Positions 44,566 through 54,392 of a stretch of 58,482 nt of DNA are shown piece after piece. The position numbers and the translations under genes are program-made. Source of the stretch: Lachnospiraceae bacterium. Its GTDB lineage: Bacteria; Bacillota; Clostridia; Lachnospirales; Lachnospiraceae. The notes beneath the pieces were generated by a model, which worked only from the letters and a program-made list of their open reading frames with translations, was not told the DNA's origin and ran no database searches. The stretch covers positions 1 to 58,482 of the forward strand of contig JAGBNY010000009.1 of assembly GCA_017634175.1 (NCBI GenBank). Reading direction: 5' to 3'. The stretch's first letter is position 1. Every line of letters begins with the position of its first letter.

Positions 44566-44979
44566 TTATCTCCTACCCAGGAATCGCATGGCATCCCCGC
44601 CTGAAGTGGACTTCTTTTTAGGGGCGGCAGTCACCACAGGTTTTCTGATAGAATCTTCCAGTTCATTGGCTACCTGGTTCCGACACTTATCGCAATAGCG
44701 GCCGGACAAAATCGGAGTCCCACACATCTCACACACAAGTTCAGAGCTATCCGAAGAAGACAGGGTGAGCCTCTCCTGGCGCAGCCATTCTTTAATCTGA
44801 TTCACTTCCACTTCGCAGGCCTCAGCCGTCTGAATCACGGTAGTACTGGGATTCTCACGAATATAGAGCTTTACCTTCTGAAACTCCTCTTCCTGTTTCT
44901 CCAAGCATTGTGGGCAAATCCTGCTGCTTCCAGTATAATTAAAAATCCTTCCACACTTCCTGCAATTCCTTACGTCCAT
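44566..44979 (-). CDS. yvyF: flagellar-operon zinc-ribbon protein YvyF-like
   Basis: A 137-residue protein with an N-terminal CRKCGRIFN plus CPQC pair and a second CEMCG plus CDKC pair near 85-100, two zinc ribbons joined by a helical HTH-like part. This matches the flagellar-operon protein YvyF (TIGR03826), which in Bacillus sits between comFC and flgM. Here it follows comFC, with no flgM visible. Confidence 0.8.
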   Translation of the reverse strand: MDVRNCRKCGRIFNYTGSSRICPQCLEKQEEEFQKVKLYIRENPSTTVIQTAEACEVEVNQIKEWLRQERLTLSSSDSSELVCEMCGTPILSGRYCDKCRNQVANELEDSIRKPVVTAAPKKKSTSGGDAMRFLGRR

Positions 44980-44996
44980 GACATTTTTCCTTTCAT

Positions 44997-45713
44997 TTAG
45001 ATTGGCGTACCCGTTGAAAGAGTTATAAAAAACACGTTTTTAACTCCGGCCTCCTTTAGGACGAGGGACAATGAATCAATGGTACTGCCCGTTGTATATA
45101 TGTCGTCAAAAACAATGACACTCTTTAATTGTACAACATTTCGCTCATATTTGAAAGCCTTTTTCAAATTTTTCCGTCTTTCTATTGAATTTAGTTTTTT
45201 CTGCGGCTTCGTATTCTTAATTCTTGACACAAGATGCGATTGCACGGGGATATCTAGAAGCTTTCCCAGTCTTTCTGAAATAAGTTCTGATTGATTATAT
45301 CCCCTTTCCTTTAAGCGGCTTTCATGCAGGGGCACCGGTATGATCGCATCGGCATTAAATCCACATATTTCCCTTTTAAGGTATTTTGCTATCGCAAAGG
45401 CATAGAATTCAGCATATTCCTGGCGTCCTCCGTATTTGAACCGAAATATGGACTCTCGCATTGCATCATTATACATGAAAAGAGATAAACCACAAGTGAA
45501 TTCATGCCGTGCCTTAGTGCAAGCCTTGCAATACTCCTCCCCGATCTTGGTCAAGGGACGGCCGCATTTAACGCATCTAGGCTCTTTCACCCGAATTAGC
45601 TTTAGCTTACACGCCTTACAAATGTACTTTTGACCAAAGGGCAGTACTAAATCGCAAACCGCGCACCTGCGAGGATAGATAATATCAAGAAGGCTCCCTT
45701 TCAAATCTTTCAT
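44997..45713 (-). CDS. comFC: ComF-family phosphoribosyltransferase-like protein ComFC
   Basis: A 238-residue ComF-family protein related to phosphoribosyltransferases, linked to DNA uptake in Bacillus. Zinc-ribbon cysteines are in CAVCDLVL and CKACKLKL near the N-terminus and CVKCGRPL with CKAC later; the PRTase loop SVIVFDDIYTTGSTID is near 200. The start overlaps the recD2 end by 29 bases. Confidence 0.9.
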   Translation of the reverse strand: MKDLKGSLLDIIYPRRCAVCDLVLPFGQKYICKACKLKLIRVKEPRCVKCGRPLTKIGEEYCKACTKARHEFTCGLSLFMYNDAMRESIFRFKYGGRQEYAEFYAFAIAKYLKREICGFNADAIIPVPLHESRLKERGYNQSELISERLGKLLDIPVQSHLVSRIKNTKPQKKLNSIERRKNLKKAFKYERNVVQLKSVIVFDDIYTTGSTIDSLSLVLKEAGVKNVFFITLSTGTPI

Positions 45714-47946
45714 TCAATCTCTGCACCAAGCTAGAATAACGTTTCTGCTCTTCCTTGTTCTCACTCATTTCATGTACGGTCTTCTTGCTTCCCATTATAC
45801 ACACGCAGCTTTTTGCCCTTGTAATAGCGGTATAAAGCAAGTTCCTATTGAATAGTTGTTTTGGACCCGTAAGCAAGGGGATTACAACAGCCGGATACTC
45901 GCTTCCTTGTGATTTATGGATAGTTATGGCATAGGCGAGCTCCAGATCTCCAATCGACTCCCCTTCATAGCAAGATATGCGACCATCGTCGAATCGCACC
46001 GTCACTTCTCCCAGGGCTTTATTTATCTCAGTAATCTGCCCGATATCCCCGTTAAAGACCCCTTGACCGGTTTCAGTAAGCGAGCTGCCTCGATTCATCA
46101 ATGTCCACTCTTGTTGATAATTGTTCCTGGTCTGCATGACCTTGTCACCCACCCTGAGCACTCCGCCTCTTAAAGAGATTTCAGTTTTTGTCCTATCAGC
46201 GGGATTTATTGCAGCCTGCAGCCGTATATTTAAGTTTTCTACCCCCAATACCCCTTTCTTCATAGGAGACATGACTTGAACTTCTATCGCATTAGTCCTT
46301 ACATAAGGAGGCAATTTCCTCGTTACGAGATAGATTATCCCCTGGATTATCTCTTCCGGGTTAGACCTCTCTAAAAAGAAAAAGTCCTTGCTCTTATTGT
46401 CAAGTTTTATCTCAGAGCCCGAAAGCAAGGCATGAGCATTCAAGACTATGTCACTCTCCTGTGCCTGCCTGAAAATCCTGTCCAAGGTACATACAGGAAA
46501 TCGACCGCTATTAATCAAATCTCTAAGTACTGTTCCCGGGCCCACGCTGGGCAATTGTTGGGCATCTCCTACCATGATGAGCTTTGTACCCGGAGAAATC
46601 GCCCTCAAGAGCGAACGAAAGAGAATTATATCCACCATTGACATCTCATCTATAATAACTACATCAGTGTCCAATGGGTTGTCCTCATTCCTGTTGAAAG
46701 ACCGATAAGCATCCCTTATACTTAAATTTTTTTCATCCTCATCAGATACCCCTGTCACCTCCAGCATCCTGTGTATTGTCTTCGCAGCCAGTCCTGCGGC
46801 CTCACTAAGCCTCTTGGCCGCCCTCCCAGTAGGAGCCGCAAGGCTCACGTCCATTCCATGGGATAAAAAAAATTTGATTAATACTTTTATTGTCGTAGTC
46901 TTCCCGGTCCCAGGACCTCCTGTCATTATGAAGATCCCGCTCTTTATCGCCTGAAAGACAGCCTCCCTCTGATTTTCTGCAAGGAAAAGCCTTTGAGATT
47001 CCTCAATTCTTTCTATGTCTTCCTCAATCTCACCCTTATATTTTTTCGTATTTGAAAAGAGGCGGTAGAGAAGGTCAGCGCAGCTCTCTTCAATATAATA
47101 AAAACGCTCTGAATAAATATTTATCCCGCCATCCTCTATAGCTGACTTCTTCTTTATGAGCTTCCTCTCGATGGCTAAGGATCCAACCCCATACTCGACC
47201 TCATCCCTTCCAACGGACAGTATGGCGGAGGCACGGTTTATTAGTTCCTCTTCCGGCAGATAGACATTCCCTTCGTTCTCAGATAGGTTCAGAGTATATA
47301 GTATCCCGGACCTTATCCGCTCCTCCGAATGCCTTCCGATTCCCGCTCTCTCTGCGATCTCATCCGCAGTCTTAAAGCCAATCCCCCTGACTGACTCAGT
47401 AAGCTGATAGGGATTCTTCTCAATTATCTCATAAATCTGATCTTTATATAGGGCATGTATCTTTACAGCAAGAGTCCCATTGATGCCATATTTCGAGAGA
47501 TACATCATGGCATGCCTGGCTCCGGCCTTTTCTGCAAAGGAAAGCCCTATCTTTTGCGCCATCTGCAGACTTATTCCCTTTATCTCAGCGAGTCTCTCAG
47601 GCTCTTTGTCCATCACTTGAAAGGTCTCGGTCCCAAAGCGTTTTATTATCTTCTTCGCAGTGCTTTCCCTGATACCCTTTATCGTCCCTGCTGAAAGGTA
47701 CCTAAGCATTGCGTCAATGGTGTCAGGCTCCCTAATAATATAGGAAGAGACCTTAAATTGAGCCCCATAATTAGGATGCTCAACATATTCTCCATCAGCC
47801 TGTATATATTCACCTTCGTCAATAAGCGGAAATATGCCGACCAGCGTGTTCTCACTGCCATCACCGGCAGTGAGTGACATCACTGTATAAGAATTCTCTG
47901 AATTTCTAAATATGATATGCTCTACAAAGCCTTGAATTGTGTCCAA
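45685..47946 (-). CDS. recD2: RecD2-like ATP-dependent DNA helicase
   Basis: A superfamily 1B 5'-3' DNA helicase, 753 residues. The N-terminal region has the RecD2 helix-hairpin-helix part (GFKTADEIAERAGI and KGISLQMAQKIG). The motor has Walker A MTGGPGTGKTTT near 343, Walker B VVIIDEMSMVD near 438 and TIHKSQGSEYPAV near 690. It starts at TTG (47944-47946), with AGGA about 10 bases upstream. It is 17 bases from the rod-binding gene and overlaps comFC. Confidence 0.92.
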   Translation of the reverse strand: MDTIQGFVEHIIFRNSENSYTVMSLTAGDGSENTLVGIFPLIDEGEYIQADGEYVEHPNYGAQFKVSSYIIREPDTIDAMLRYLSAGTIKGIRESTAKKIIKRFGTETFQVMDKEPERLAEIKGISLQMAQKIGLSFAEKAGARHAMMYLSKYGINGTLAVKIHALYKDQIYEIIEKNPYQLTESVRGIGFKTADEIAERAGIGRHSEERIRSGILYTLNLSENEGNVYLPEEELINRASAILSVGRDEVEYGVGSLAIERKLIKKKSAIEDGGINIYSERFYYIEESCADLLYRLFSNTKKYKGEIEEDIERIEESQRLFLAENQREAVFQAIKSGIFIMTGGPGTGKTTTIKVLIKFFLSHGMDVSLAAPTGRAAKRLSEAAGLAAKTIHRMLEVTGVSDEDEKNLSIRDAYRSFNRNEDNPLDTDVVIIDEMSMVDIILFRSLLRAISPGTKLIMVGDAQQLPSVGPGTVLRDLINSGRFPVCTLDRIFRQAQESDIVLNAHALLSGSEIKLDNKSKDFFFLERSNPEEIIQGIIYLVTRKLPPYVRTNAIEVQVMSPMKKGVLGVENLNIRLQAAINPADRTKTEISLRGGVLRVGDKVMQTRNNYQQEWTLMNRGSSLTETGQGVFNGDIGQITEINKALGEVTVRFDDGRISCYEGESIGDLELAYAITIHKSQGSEYPAVVIPLLTGPKQLFNRNLLYTAITRAKSCVCIMGSKKTVHEMSENKEEQKRYSSLVQRLNERFEREPS

Positions 47947-47963
47947 AGATAAGTATCCTAGAA

Positions 47964-48446
47964 TTAAACATCTTCCTTCGAAGATTCAGCCGCCTCCGAT
48001 TCCTTATCAGACCCGGATTCTTCCGAGGACTCCGACTTCTTTGCAGCCGCAGCCTCTGCCGCCTTCTCAGCCTCTATTAGGTCCACCTCTTCCAAGGTGT
48101 GGCCCTGGCTCCTCTTCATTTGCTCATACATTGACTCAGCCAGCCCAAAAGTCTTTTGCTTAGTGGCGCTCTTTGCGATTTCCTGTGCATAGGCATCCCG
48201 AATCATGCTCTTCATTGCGCCCATAGAACCGGTCTCGCTGGCGAACCCATCCAGCACAGTAGTTTTCTGAGCTCCCTTAAAGATTTGCTCCACGAAGTAC
48301 TCTTCAAAGGACTTACAAGCCTCCATCAACTCATCATCTGAAGACTTGCTGTAGTCCGACTGAATACCCCTCATATTATTTTGCTGGAGCGCCGTACTGG
48401 TCAAGTCGCTTGCATAGGATGACCCAATATCCGATATAAATGACAT
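47964..48446 (-). CDS. rod-binding protein, FlgJ N-terminal type
   Basis: A 160-residue protein with the rod-binding domain at about 30-115 (ACKSFEEYFVEQIFKG, then SETGSMGAMKSMIRDAY). It matches the N-terminal domain of FlgJ, which caps the growing flagellar rod, and lacks the muramidase domain of enterobacterial FlgJ. The last 40 residues are Ala-, Glu- and Ser-rich. It follows the FlgG-like gene in the flagellar rod order. Confidence 0.8.
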   Translation of the reverse strand: MSFISDIGSSYASDLTSTALQQNNMRGIQSDYSKSSDDELMEACKSFEEYFVEQIFKGAQKTTVLDGFASETGSMGAMKSMIRDAYAQEIAKSATKQKTFGLAESMYEQMKRSQGHTLEEVDLIEAEKAAEAAAAKKSESSEESGSDKESEAAESSKEDV

Positions 48447-48462
48447 ATATTCACCTTTATTT

Positions 48463-49281
48463 TCAGCTCTTCAACTGATTAGCTGTCTGAAGCATCTGGT
48501 CGCTGGTTGTAATGGACTTTGAATTGGACTCATATGCCCTCTGCGCAATGATCATGTTGACCATCTCAGAGGCAATGGACACATTCGCCCCCTCCAGATA
48601 ACCCTGCCTTATAGTGGACTTCTGGACATTTGCGTTAGTATTCTCATTAAGAGCCTCACCGGACGCATTAGTGGCATGGTACATGGTATCACCCACCTTA
48701 TCCAAGCCCTTTGGATTCTGGAACTGCCAAAGTCCCAAAGTAATGCCTGTAGTTTGCAGATTCCCGTCCCCATCAGGATAATAAATCTGCCCGTCCTGCC
48801 CGATCTGGAACCTATTCGCAATGTAGGTTCCAGCAAAAGTGATGGGCTGTCCATTCGTATTCAAGATCTCTAAGCCATCTGAATTCGTAAGTACAAGTCC
48901 GCCCCCATCATTCAATGCGAATACAAAATTCCCATTCCTGGTATAGTAGGTCTCCCCATCCTCACCTCGGACGCCAAAGAAGCCGTTCCCGCCAATCGCG
49001 CAGGCCAATGGATTCTCAGAGTCCAAAAAAGCGCCCTGTGAGAACTCAGATGTAATGGAGGAATTCCGGACTCCAAGACCGATCTGTGACCCAATGGGTT
49101 TGTTTATCCCATTCGCAGTGGTGGACCTGGTCCTGATCGTCTGGTAAAGAAGCGACTTGAATTCCGCAACCTCTGTCTTATAGCCGGTCGTATTCACATT
49201 TGCCAAATTGTGCGCAATCGTATCTACATTATTCTGCTGCGCCATCATCCCGGTGGCTCCAGACCATAATGAACGTACCAT
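48463..49281 (-). CDS. flhP: flagellar rod protein FlhP/FlgG-like
   Basis: A distal-rod or hook-basal-body rod protein, 272 residues, with the N-terminal signature LWSGATGMMAQQNNVDTIAHNLANVNTTGYK and the C-terminal EMVNMIIAQRAYESNSKSI. The family forms the axial rod through the envelope. The chosen start, ATG 49281, is 10 bases after GGGGGG; a TTG start 6 bases upstream is possible. In Bacillus the mbl-flhO-flhP order is the same, supporting the name. Confidence 0.88.
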   Translation of the reverse strand: MVRSLWSGATGMMAQQNNVDTIAHNLANVNTTGYKTEVAEFKSLLYQTIRTRSTTANGINKPIGSQIGLGVRNSSITSEFSQGAFLDSENPLACAIGGNGFFGVRGEDGETYYTRNGNFVFALNDGGGLVLTNSDGLEILNTNGQPITFAGTYIANRFQIGQDGQIYYPDGDGNLQTTGITLGLWQFQNPKGLDKVGDTMYHATNASGEALNENTNANVQKSTIRQGYLEGANVSIASEMVNMIIAQRAYESNSKSITTSDQMLQTANQLKS

Positions 49282-49307
49282 ATTCAATAACCCCCCTTAG
49301 AATTATA

Positions 49308-50084
49308 TTAAGTCAATCTTCCCAAATTATTGACAGCAGTTTGCAAGGTTGAATCAATAGTCGTAATGACCCTTTGATTGGATTCATAATTCCTTTGAAT
49401 CGCAATCATGTTTGTCATCTCATAAACTATATTCACATTGGATTGCTCAAGATACCCGGAAATAACCTGGGCAGCAGCCGGAACCTCGTTCGCGCCCTCG
49501 ACCGTCTGCCACATATTCTCGCCATAATGCTCCAGATAATTGTAGTCCTCGAAATCAGTGATTCCGACAGTCCCGACCTGGGCATCGTTTTGGTATATCT
49601 CTCCCGCCCTGTTTATCCGGACATCCTGAACAGGATTCAGACGGATATGATTGCCCATCGTATCGAGCACGAAATCCCCGTCCTTTGTGACAAGATCCCC
49701 TTCCTGAGTAAGAGTGAAAGACCCATCCCTCGTATACTTAGTGCTGGTCTCTCCATCCTTGCTCGTAAACTCTATCGCAAAAAAACCATTTCCGGCAATA
49801 GCCAGGTCTAAATCGCTATGAGTCTCCTTAAAGGGACCCTCGCTCCAATCCACATAAGTCTCACCCAGCTTGACCCCGGGAACCATCGAGCCCTCCCTTT
49901 GGGTCAGAAAAAACTCTGATTTATCCTTAATATTATATGCCAGGATGTCGTCAAAGGCCTGGGAAGTAGCCCCCTCCTTTTTGAATCCCGTTGTATTCAC
50001 ATTCGCAAGGCTATTTGCCAGAGCATCCATCCGCCGCTGCTCATTCAGCATGCCCGTATAAGCTGTATATAATCCTTTAACCAT
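49308..50084 (-). CDS. flhO: flagellar rod protein FlhO/FlgF-like
   Basis: A rod protein of 258 residues, with AYTGMLNEQRRMDALANSLANVNTTGFKKEG at the N-terminus and EMTNMIAIQRNYESNQRVITTID at the C-terminus, the two ends that pack as the rod core. It follows mbl by 18 bases and precedes the FlgG-like gene by about 20. The pair parallels FlhO and FlhP of Bacillus. Confidence 0.87.
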   Translation of the reverse strand: MVKGLYTAYTGMLNEQRRMDALANSLANVNTTGFKKEGATSQAFDDILAYNIKDKSEFFLTQREGSMVPGVKLGETYVDWSEGPFKETHSDLDLAIAGNGFFAIEFTSKDGETSTKYTRDGSFTLTQEGDLVTKDGDFVLDTMGNHIRLNPVQDVRINRAGEIYQNDAQVGTVGITDFEDYNYLEHYGENMWQTVEGANEVPAAAQVISGYLEQSNVNIVYEMTNMIAIQRNYESNQRVITTIDSTLQTAVNNLGRLT

Positions 50085-50102
50085 GATGATTCATAGGACT
50101 CC

Positions 50103-51098
50103 TTAATCATCGTCCCTGTACCCCGCCATGAAGTCCACATACTTGCCGGTGCCGATTGCGACAGCCGTCATTGGCTCTTCCGCGGTAATTGTGTTTATTC
50201 CCGTCTTATCAATAATCAACTCTTCTAAACCGCTTAAAAGGCTTCCGCCTCCCGTAAGCACGATTCCTCGGTCTGCTATATCCGCCGCTAATTCCGGCGG
50301 AGTCCTTTCCAAGACCCCATGAATCGCCTCAACTATCTGAGCCGTGGTCTCTTTCAAGGCCTCCTCGGTCTCCACGCTCGATACCCTGACCGTCTTTGGG
50401 AGTCCCTGTACCAGGTCTCTTCCTCTGACATCCATGTACTCCGCATCGCCCAGATTGAAGCAGCTCCCAATCTTTATCTTCATATCCTCGGCAGTCCGCT
50501 CTCCAATCAGCAAATTGTGCTTTTTTCTCATATAACGCACAATCGCCTCATCGAAATCGTCCCCCGCTATCTTTATAGATGTGGAAACGACCGTGCCCCC
50601 AAGCGAGATGACAGCTATATCTGAGGTTCCGCCCCCTATATCGACTATCATATTGCCGCAGGGCTTAGAAATATCGATTCCGGCCCCAATGGCGGCGGCG
50701 ATAGGCTCTTCGATTATGGAAACCTCTCTTGCTCCCGCCTGATAAGCGGCATCCTCGACAGCTTTTTTCTCAACCTCCGTTACTCCGCTTGGCACGCAGA
50801 CGCTGATTCTGGGCTTTCTGAAAGTCCTCCTGCCAACTGCCTTTTGGATGAAATACTTCAGCATCTTCTCAGTCACCGTATAGTCCGAAATGACTCCGTG
50901 ACGCAGAGGACGGACAGCAACAATATTTCCGGGAGTACGCCCCAGCATTAGCCTGGCGTCCTCTCCAATTGCCTTTATCTTATTGGTGTCCCGATCAAAT
51001 GCTACTACAGAGGGTTCTTTAAGTACTACTCCCTTCCCTCTTATATATACAAGAATGCTCGCTGTGCCAAGGTCTATTCCTATATCGGTTGCGATCAT
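50103..51098 (-). CDS. mbl: MreB-like cell-shape actin homologue (Mbl)
   Basis: A bacterial actin that organises lateral wall synthesis. The 331 residues have the nucleotide-binding TDIGIDLGTAS at the N-terminus, the IVDIGGGTSDIAVISLGG phosphate-2 motif and the GIVLTGGGSLLSGL adenosine motif. I chose ATG 51098, with GGGAG about 11 bases upstream; a GTG 33 bases upstream is in frame. It heads the 13-gene run and the order mbl-flhO-flhP follows Bacillus, so mbl is a better name than mreB. A promoter and leader hairpin precede it. Confidence 0.94.
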   Translation of the reverse strand: MIATDIGIDLGTASILVYIRGKGVVLKEPSVVAFDRDTNKIKAIGEDARLMLGRTPGNIVAVRPLRHGVISDYTVTEKMLKYFIQKAVGRRTFRKPRISVCVPSGVTEVEKKAVEDAAYQAGAREVSIIEEPIAAAIGAGIDISKPCGNMIVDIGGGTSDIAVISLGGTVVSTSIKIAGDDFDEAIVRYMRKKHNLLIGERTAEDMKIKIGSCFNLGDAEYMDVRGRDLVQGLPKTVRVSSVETEEALKETTAQIVEAIHGVLERTPPELAADIADRGIVLTGGGSLLSGLEELIIDKTGINTITAEEPMTAVAIGTGKYVDFMAGYRDDD

Positions 51099-51137
51099 AA
51101 AGAGTTCTGCTCCCTTCGGCAAATCTGCCACCAGCTA

Positions 51138-51159
51138 AAAGTCCAAATGGAAGGACTTT
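51138..51159 (-). promoter_or_regulatory. leader stem-loop before mbl
   Basis: Minus-strand AAAGTCC and GGACTTT pair over an 8-base loop, followed by TTAGC, about 40 bases before the mbl ATG. It could attenuate or protect the long message. Confidence 0.35.
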
Positions 51160-51205
51160 ATGCGATGTATTATCTTTTCTTGGTTAATAAAGAATTCAAT
51201 CTTTG

Positions 51206-51234
51206 ATTCTACAATGAATCCGCGCATAAAACAA
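51206..51234 (-). promoter_or_regulatory. promoter of the mbl-to-ptsH gene run
   Basis: Minus-strand TTGTTT (51229-51234) and TAGAAT (51206-51211) are 17 bases apart. No good internal promoter gap exists further downstream, since most genes are separated by fewer than 35 bases. Confidence 0.5.
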
Positions 51235-51281
51235 CCATGGAAATGATTTTGCCGAAACGAAATAGCTTGCAACTATTTAAA

Positions 51282-51334
51282 AAGCACGAAAACACACACC
51301 AGGCCAAAAGGCCTGAGTCTATGCATCCGTGCTT
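51282..51334 (-). terminator. nested stem-loop ending uvrA
   Basis: On the minus strand AAGCACG pairs with CGTGCTT (51282-51288 with 51328-51334), enclosing CAGGCC/GGCCTG with a TTTT loop (51300-51315). The T-rich CTTTTTAAATAG follows. The gap between uvrA and mbl (51099-51424) otherwise holds only the mbl promoter and leader stem. Confidence 0.6.
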
Positions 51335-51424
51335 CCCCCTCTATGCAAAGCCAGACCAATTCTCGCCTTGCCTTATCATCCTTGATGGATTATTTATCGG
51401 ACAAAAATCCCAATGGCTTAACCC

Positions 51425-54271
51425 CTAATTGCTTACCGCTTTAGAAAGGATTTTATCTATGAAGATCCCCGTATGGGACCCCTCGGCATGAGCCACCTCT
51501 TCAGGAGTCCCAAAGGCAACCACTTGGCCGCCCCCGTCCCCGCCCTCCGGGCCCATATCGATGATGTAGTCCGCACATTTGATCACATCCAGATTATGCT
51601 CGATCACTACTACGGTATTCCCGCTGTCCGATAGACGCCGCAGTATTGTTACCAGCTTCCTCACATCCTCGAAATGAAGTCCAGTAGTCGGTTCGTCCAA
51701 TATGTAAATAGTTTTCCCCGTGCCCCTCCTGGATAGTTCGGTCGCCAGCTTTATCCTCTGCGCCTCCCCTCCGGACAGCTCAGTCGAGGGCTGTCCCAGC
51801 TTTATATATCCTAAGCCCACATCGTAGAGGGTTTGAATCTTCCTTCTTATAGTCTCAATATTCGAAAAGAAATCCAAGGCCTCTTCAACGGTCATATCCA
51901 GGACTTCATATATTGTCTTTCCCTTGTAATGGACTTCAAGAGTTTCACGGTTATATCTTTTTCCATGGCAGACATCGCAGGGCACATAGACGTCGGGCAG
52001 GAAATGCATCTCAATCTTCACTATCCCGTCCCCGCTGCAGGCCTCGCATCTGCCGCCTTTCACGTTGAAAGAGAACCTGCCCTTGGTATAGCCCCTGGCC
52101 TTTGCCTCCGTCGTCTGAGCGAAAAAGTCTCTGATGATGTCAAAGACCCCTGTATAGGTCGCGGGATTCGATCTGGGAGTCCGTCCTATGGGTGATTGAT
52201 CTATCGCTATGACCTTATCCAGCCTCTCAACCCCCAGGATCTCCTCATGATCCCCAGCCACCGTGAGAGCCCTGTTCAGCTTCCTCGCCAGGCTCTTATA
52301 GAGAATCTCGTTAATCAATGAGGATTTGCCAGAGCCCGATACTCCGGTCACTACAGTCATTATGCCGAGCGGAATCTTAACATTAATGTTTTTTAGGTTA
52401 TTCTCCCTGGCGCCCACCACTTCTATCCAGCCAGTGGGCTCTCTTCTGGACTCAGGCACGGGAATAGCTTCCTTTCCGGACAGGAACCTCCCCGTAATGG
52501 ACTCTTCATTATCCATTATGTCCTTTGCGCTGCCCTTTGCTACAACCGTCCCGCCATGGGTGCCGGCCCCGGGACCTATATCCACTATATAATCCGCTGC
52601 GAGCATCGTGTCTTCATCGTGTTCAACGACTATAAGGGAGTTTCCGAGGTCTCTGAGCTTCTTCAAGGTAGCGAGGAGCTTGTCATTGTCCCTTTGATGA
52701 AGCCCTATGCTTGGCTCATCCAAAATATAGGCCACACCGACCAGGCCTGAGCCTATCTGTGTCGCAAGCCTTATCCTCTGCGCCTCCCCGCCCGAGAGAG
52801 TGGCCGTGGCCCGAGCAAGATTCAGATAATCCAGACCAACGTCCACCAAAAAACGGACTCTGGACACAATCTCCTTTATTATCCTGGCTCCAATCAAAGC
52901 CTTATGCGGGCTTAGGTTCAAGCCATCCATATATGAAAGCAGCTCTCTCGCCGCCATCGATGTCACTTCAAAAATATTCTTGTCTCCAACAGTGACAGCA
53001 AGCGATGAGCTCTTAAGCCTCTGTCCATGGCAGGTCTCACAGGGCAGGACCCTCATGTACTTCTCGTACTCAGCCTTCATGGCATCCGACCCGGTCTCCC
53101 TGTATCTTTGCTCCATATTGCGGATCAGCCCGGGAAAGGCCTCGTCATATATGCCCTCAGACCTCTGCCCCACATAATGGACTTTCACTATTTCCCCACC
53201 TGTGCCATGGATGAACATATGCCGGATTTCACGCGGAAGGTCCTTATACGGAGTGTCCAAAGAAAACCCATATTTCTCCGCCAGAGCTTCCAATAGGGCG
53301 TGAGTCCAGCTTCCGGGAGACTTCGAGGATTGCCACCCCATGACCTGCACGCAGCCCTCATTAAAGGACAGTGACATATCCGGAATCATGAGTTCCTCGT
53401 CAAATTTCATCGTATAGCCAAGCCCCAGACAGTCTGGACAAGCGCCGAAGGGATTATTGAAGGAAAAGCTCCTGGGCTCGATTTCTTCTATGCTGACATT
53501 GCAGTCAGGACAGGAAAAGCTCTCTGAAAAATGCATTTCCTCCCCATCGATCACGTCCACAGTCAAAAGTCCATTGGATAGGGCAAGGACATTCTCTATT
53601 GAATCCGTTAATCTGGTCTCTATTCCCGGCTTTACGACCAGGCGGTCCACGATAATATCAATGCTATGCTTGATATTCTTATCCAGGCTTATCTCCTCAG
53701 AAAGCTCGTACATGCTTCCATCTATTCGGACTCTGACATACCCTGACTTCCTCGCCTTGTCGAGGAGCTTCTCATGCCGCCCCTTCTTCCCCCTTACGAC
53801 CGGGGACAAAAGCTGCAGCTTAGTCCGCTCAGGCAGCCTCATTATGTTGTCCACCATCTGGTCCACAGTCTGCTTCTCTATAGGTTTCCCGCAATTGGGA
53901 CAGTGGGGCACCCCTATCCTCGCATAGAGCAGCCTGAAATAATCATAGATTTCAGTGACTGTCCCTACAGTAGACCTCGGATTTCGATTCGTGGACTTTT
54001 GGTCTATAGAGATGGCCGGCGGCAGCCCCTCAATGGAATCCACATCCGGTTTTTCCATCTGTCCCAAAAACTGTCTAGCGTAAGAGGACAGAGACTCCAT
54101 ATAGCGTCTCTGCCCCTCTGCGTAAATGGTATCGAATGCCAAGGATGATTTCCCTGAGCCCGATAGACCGGTCAGCACAACGAATTCATTCCTCGGTATG
54201 TCTATGTTTATCCCTTTTAAGTTGTGGGCTCTAGCCCCTCTGATCTTTATATATTTCTTATCTTCACTCAT
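51425..54271 (-). CDS. uvrA: excinuclease ABC subunit A
   Basis: The damage-recognition ATPase of nucleotide excision repair. The 948 residues have two ATPase halves: Walker [13 protein letters not shown] near residue 34 with signature [18 protein letters not shown], and [12 protein letters not shown] with [17 protein letters not shown]. Zinc-binding CxxC pairs are visible at CPNCGKP, CPDCNVS/CPDCLG and [16 protein letters not shown]. The start is at 54271, with the 17-base repeat 20 bases upstream and no strong Shine-Dalgarno site in between. It works with UvrB, encoded at 55408-57405. Confidence 0.97.
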   Translation of the reverse strand: MSEDKKYIKIRGARAHNLKGINIDIPRNEFVVLTGLSGSGKSSLAFDTIYAEGQRRYMESLSSYARQFLGQMEKPDVDSIEGLPPAISIDQKSTNRNPRSTVGTVTEIYDYFRLLYARIGVPHCPNCGKPIEKQTVDQMVDNIMRLPERTKLQLLSPVVRGKKGRHEKLLDKARKSGYVRVRIDGSMYELSEEISLDKNIKHSIDIIVDRLVVKPGIETRLTDSIENVLALSNGLLTVDVIDGEEMHFSESFSCPDCNVSIEEIEPRSFSFNNPFGACPDCLGLGYTMKFDEELMIPDMSLSFNEGCVQVMGWQSSKSPGSWTHALLEALAEKYGFSLDTPYKDLPREIRHMFIHGTGGEIVKVHYVGQRSEGIYDEAFPGLIRNMEQRYRETGSDAMKAEYEKYMRVLPCETCHGQRLKSSSLAVTVGDKNIFEVTSMAARELLSYMDGLNLSPHKALIGARIIKEIVSRVRFLVDVGLDYLNLARATATLSGGEAQRIRLATQIGSGLVGVAYILDEPSIGLHQRDNDKLLATLKKLRDLGNSLIVVEHDEDTMLAADYIVDIGPGAGTHGGTVVAKGSAKDIMDNEESITGRFLSGKEAIPVPESRREPTGWIEVVGARENNLKNINVKIPLGIMTVVTGVSGSGKSSLINEILYKSLARKLNRALTVAGDHEEILGVERLDKVIAIDQSPIGRTPRSNPATYTGVFDIIRDFFAQTTEAKARGYTKGRFSFNVKGGRCEACSGDGIVKIEMHFLPDVYVPCDVCHGKRYNRETLEVHYKGKTIYEVLDMTVEEALDFFSNIETIRRKIQTLYDVGLGYIKLGQPSTELSGGEAQRIKLATELSRRGTGKTIYILDEPTTGLHFEDVRKLVTILRRLSDSGNTVVVIEHNLDVIKCADYIIDMGPEGGDGGGQVVAFGTPEEVAHAEGSHTGIFIDKILSKAVSN

Positions 54272-54291
54272 CAGCAGATTTCAAATGAATT

Positions 54292-54308
54292 TGTAACTAT
54301 TCAGAACC
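54292..54308 (-). repeat. 17-base element, copy 2 (before uvrA)
   Basis: A perfect copy of the minus-strand GGTTCTGAATAGTTACA found at 1954-1970, ending 20 bases before the uvrA ATG. It has two long inverted repeats on its upstream side. Confidence 0.7.
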
Positions 54309-54326
54309 CCCATTCCACAGTTCGCG

Positions 54327-54370
54327 AAATTTGATTTCTTAATCGATCTGGTCAATCGGAAATCAAATTT
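54327..54370. repeat. inverted repeat upstream of uvrA (first)
   Basis: AAATTTGATTTC (54327-54338) and GAAATCAAATTT (54359-54370) pair perfectly over a 20-base loop. Flanking CCACA (54315-54319) and TGTGG (54378-54382) can extend it. No gene is here. Confidence 0.7.
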
Positions 54371-54392
54371 TGCTAGGTGTGGAGCGGTAACT

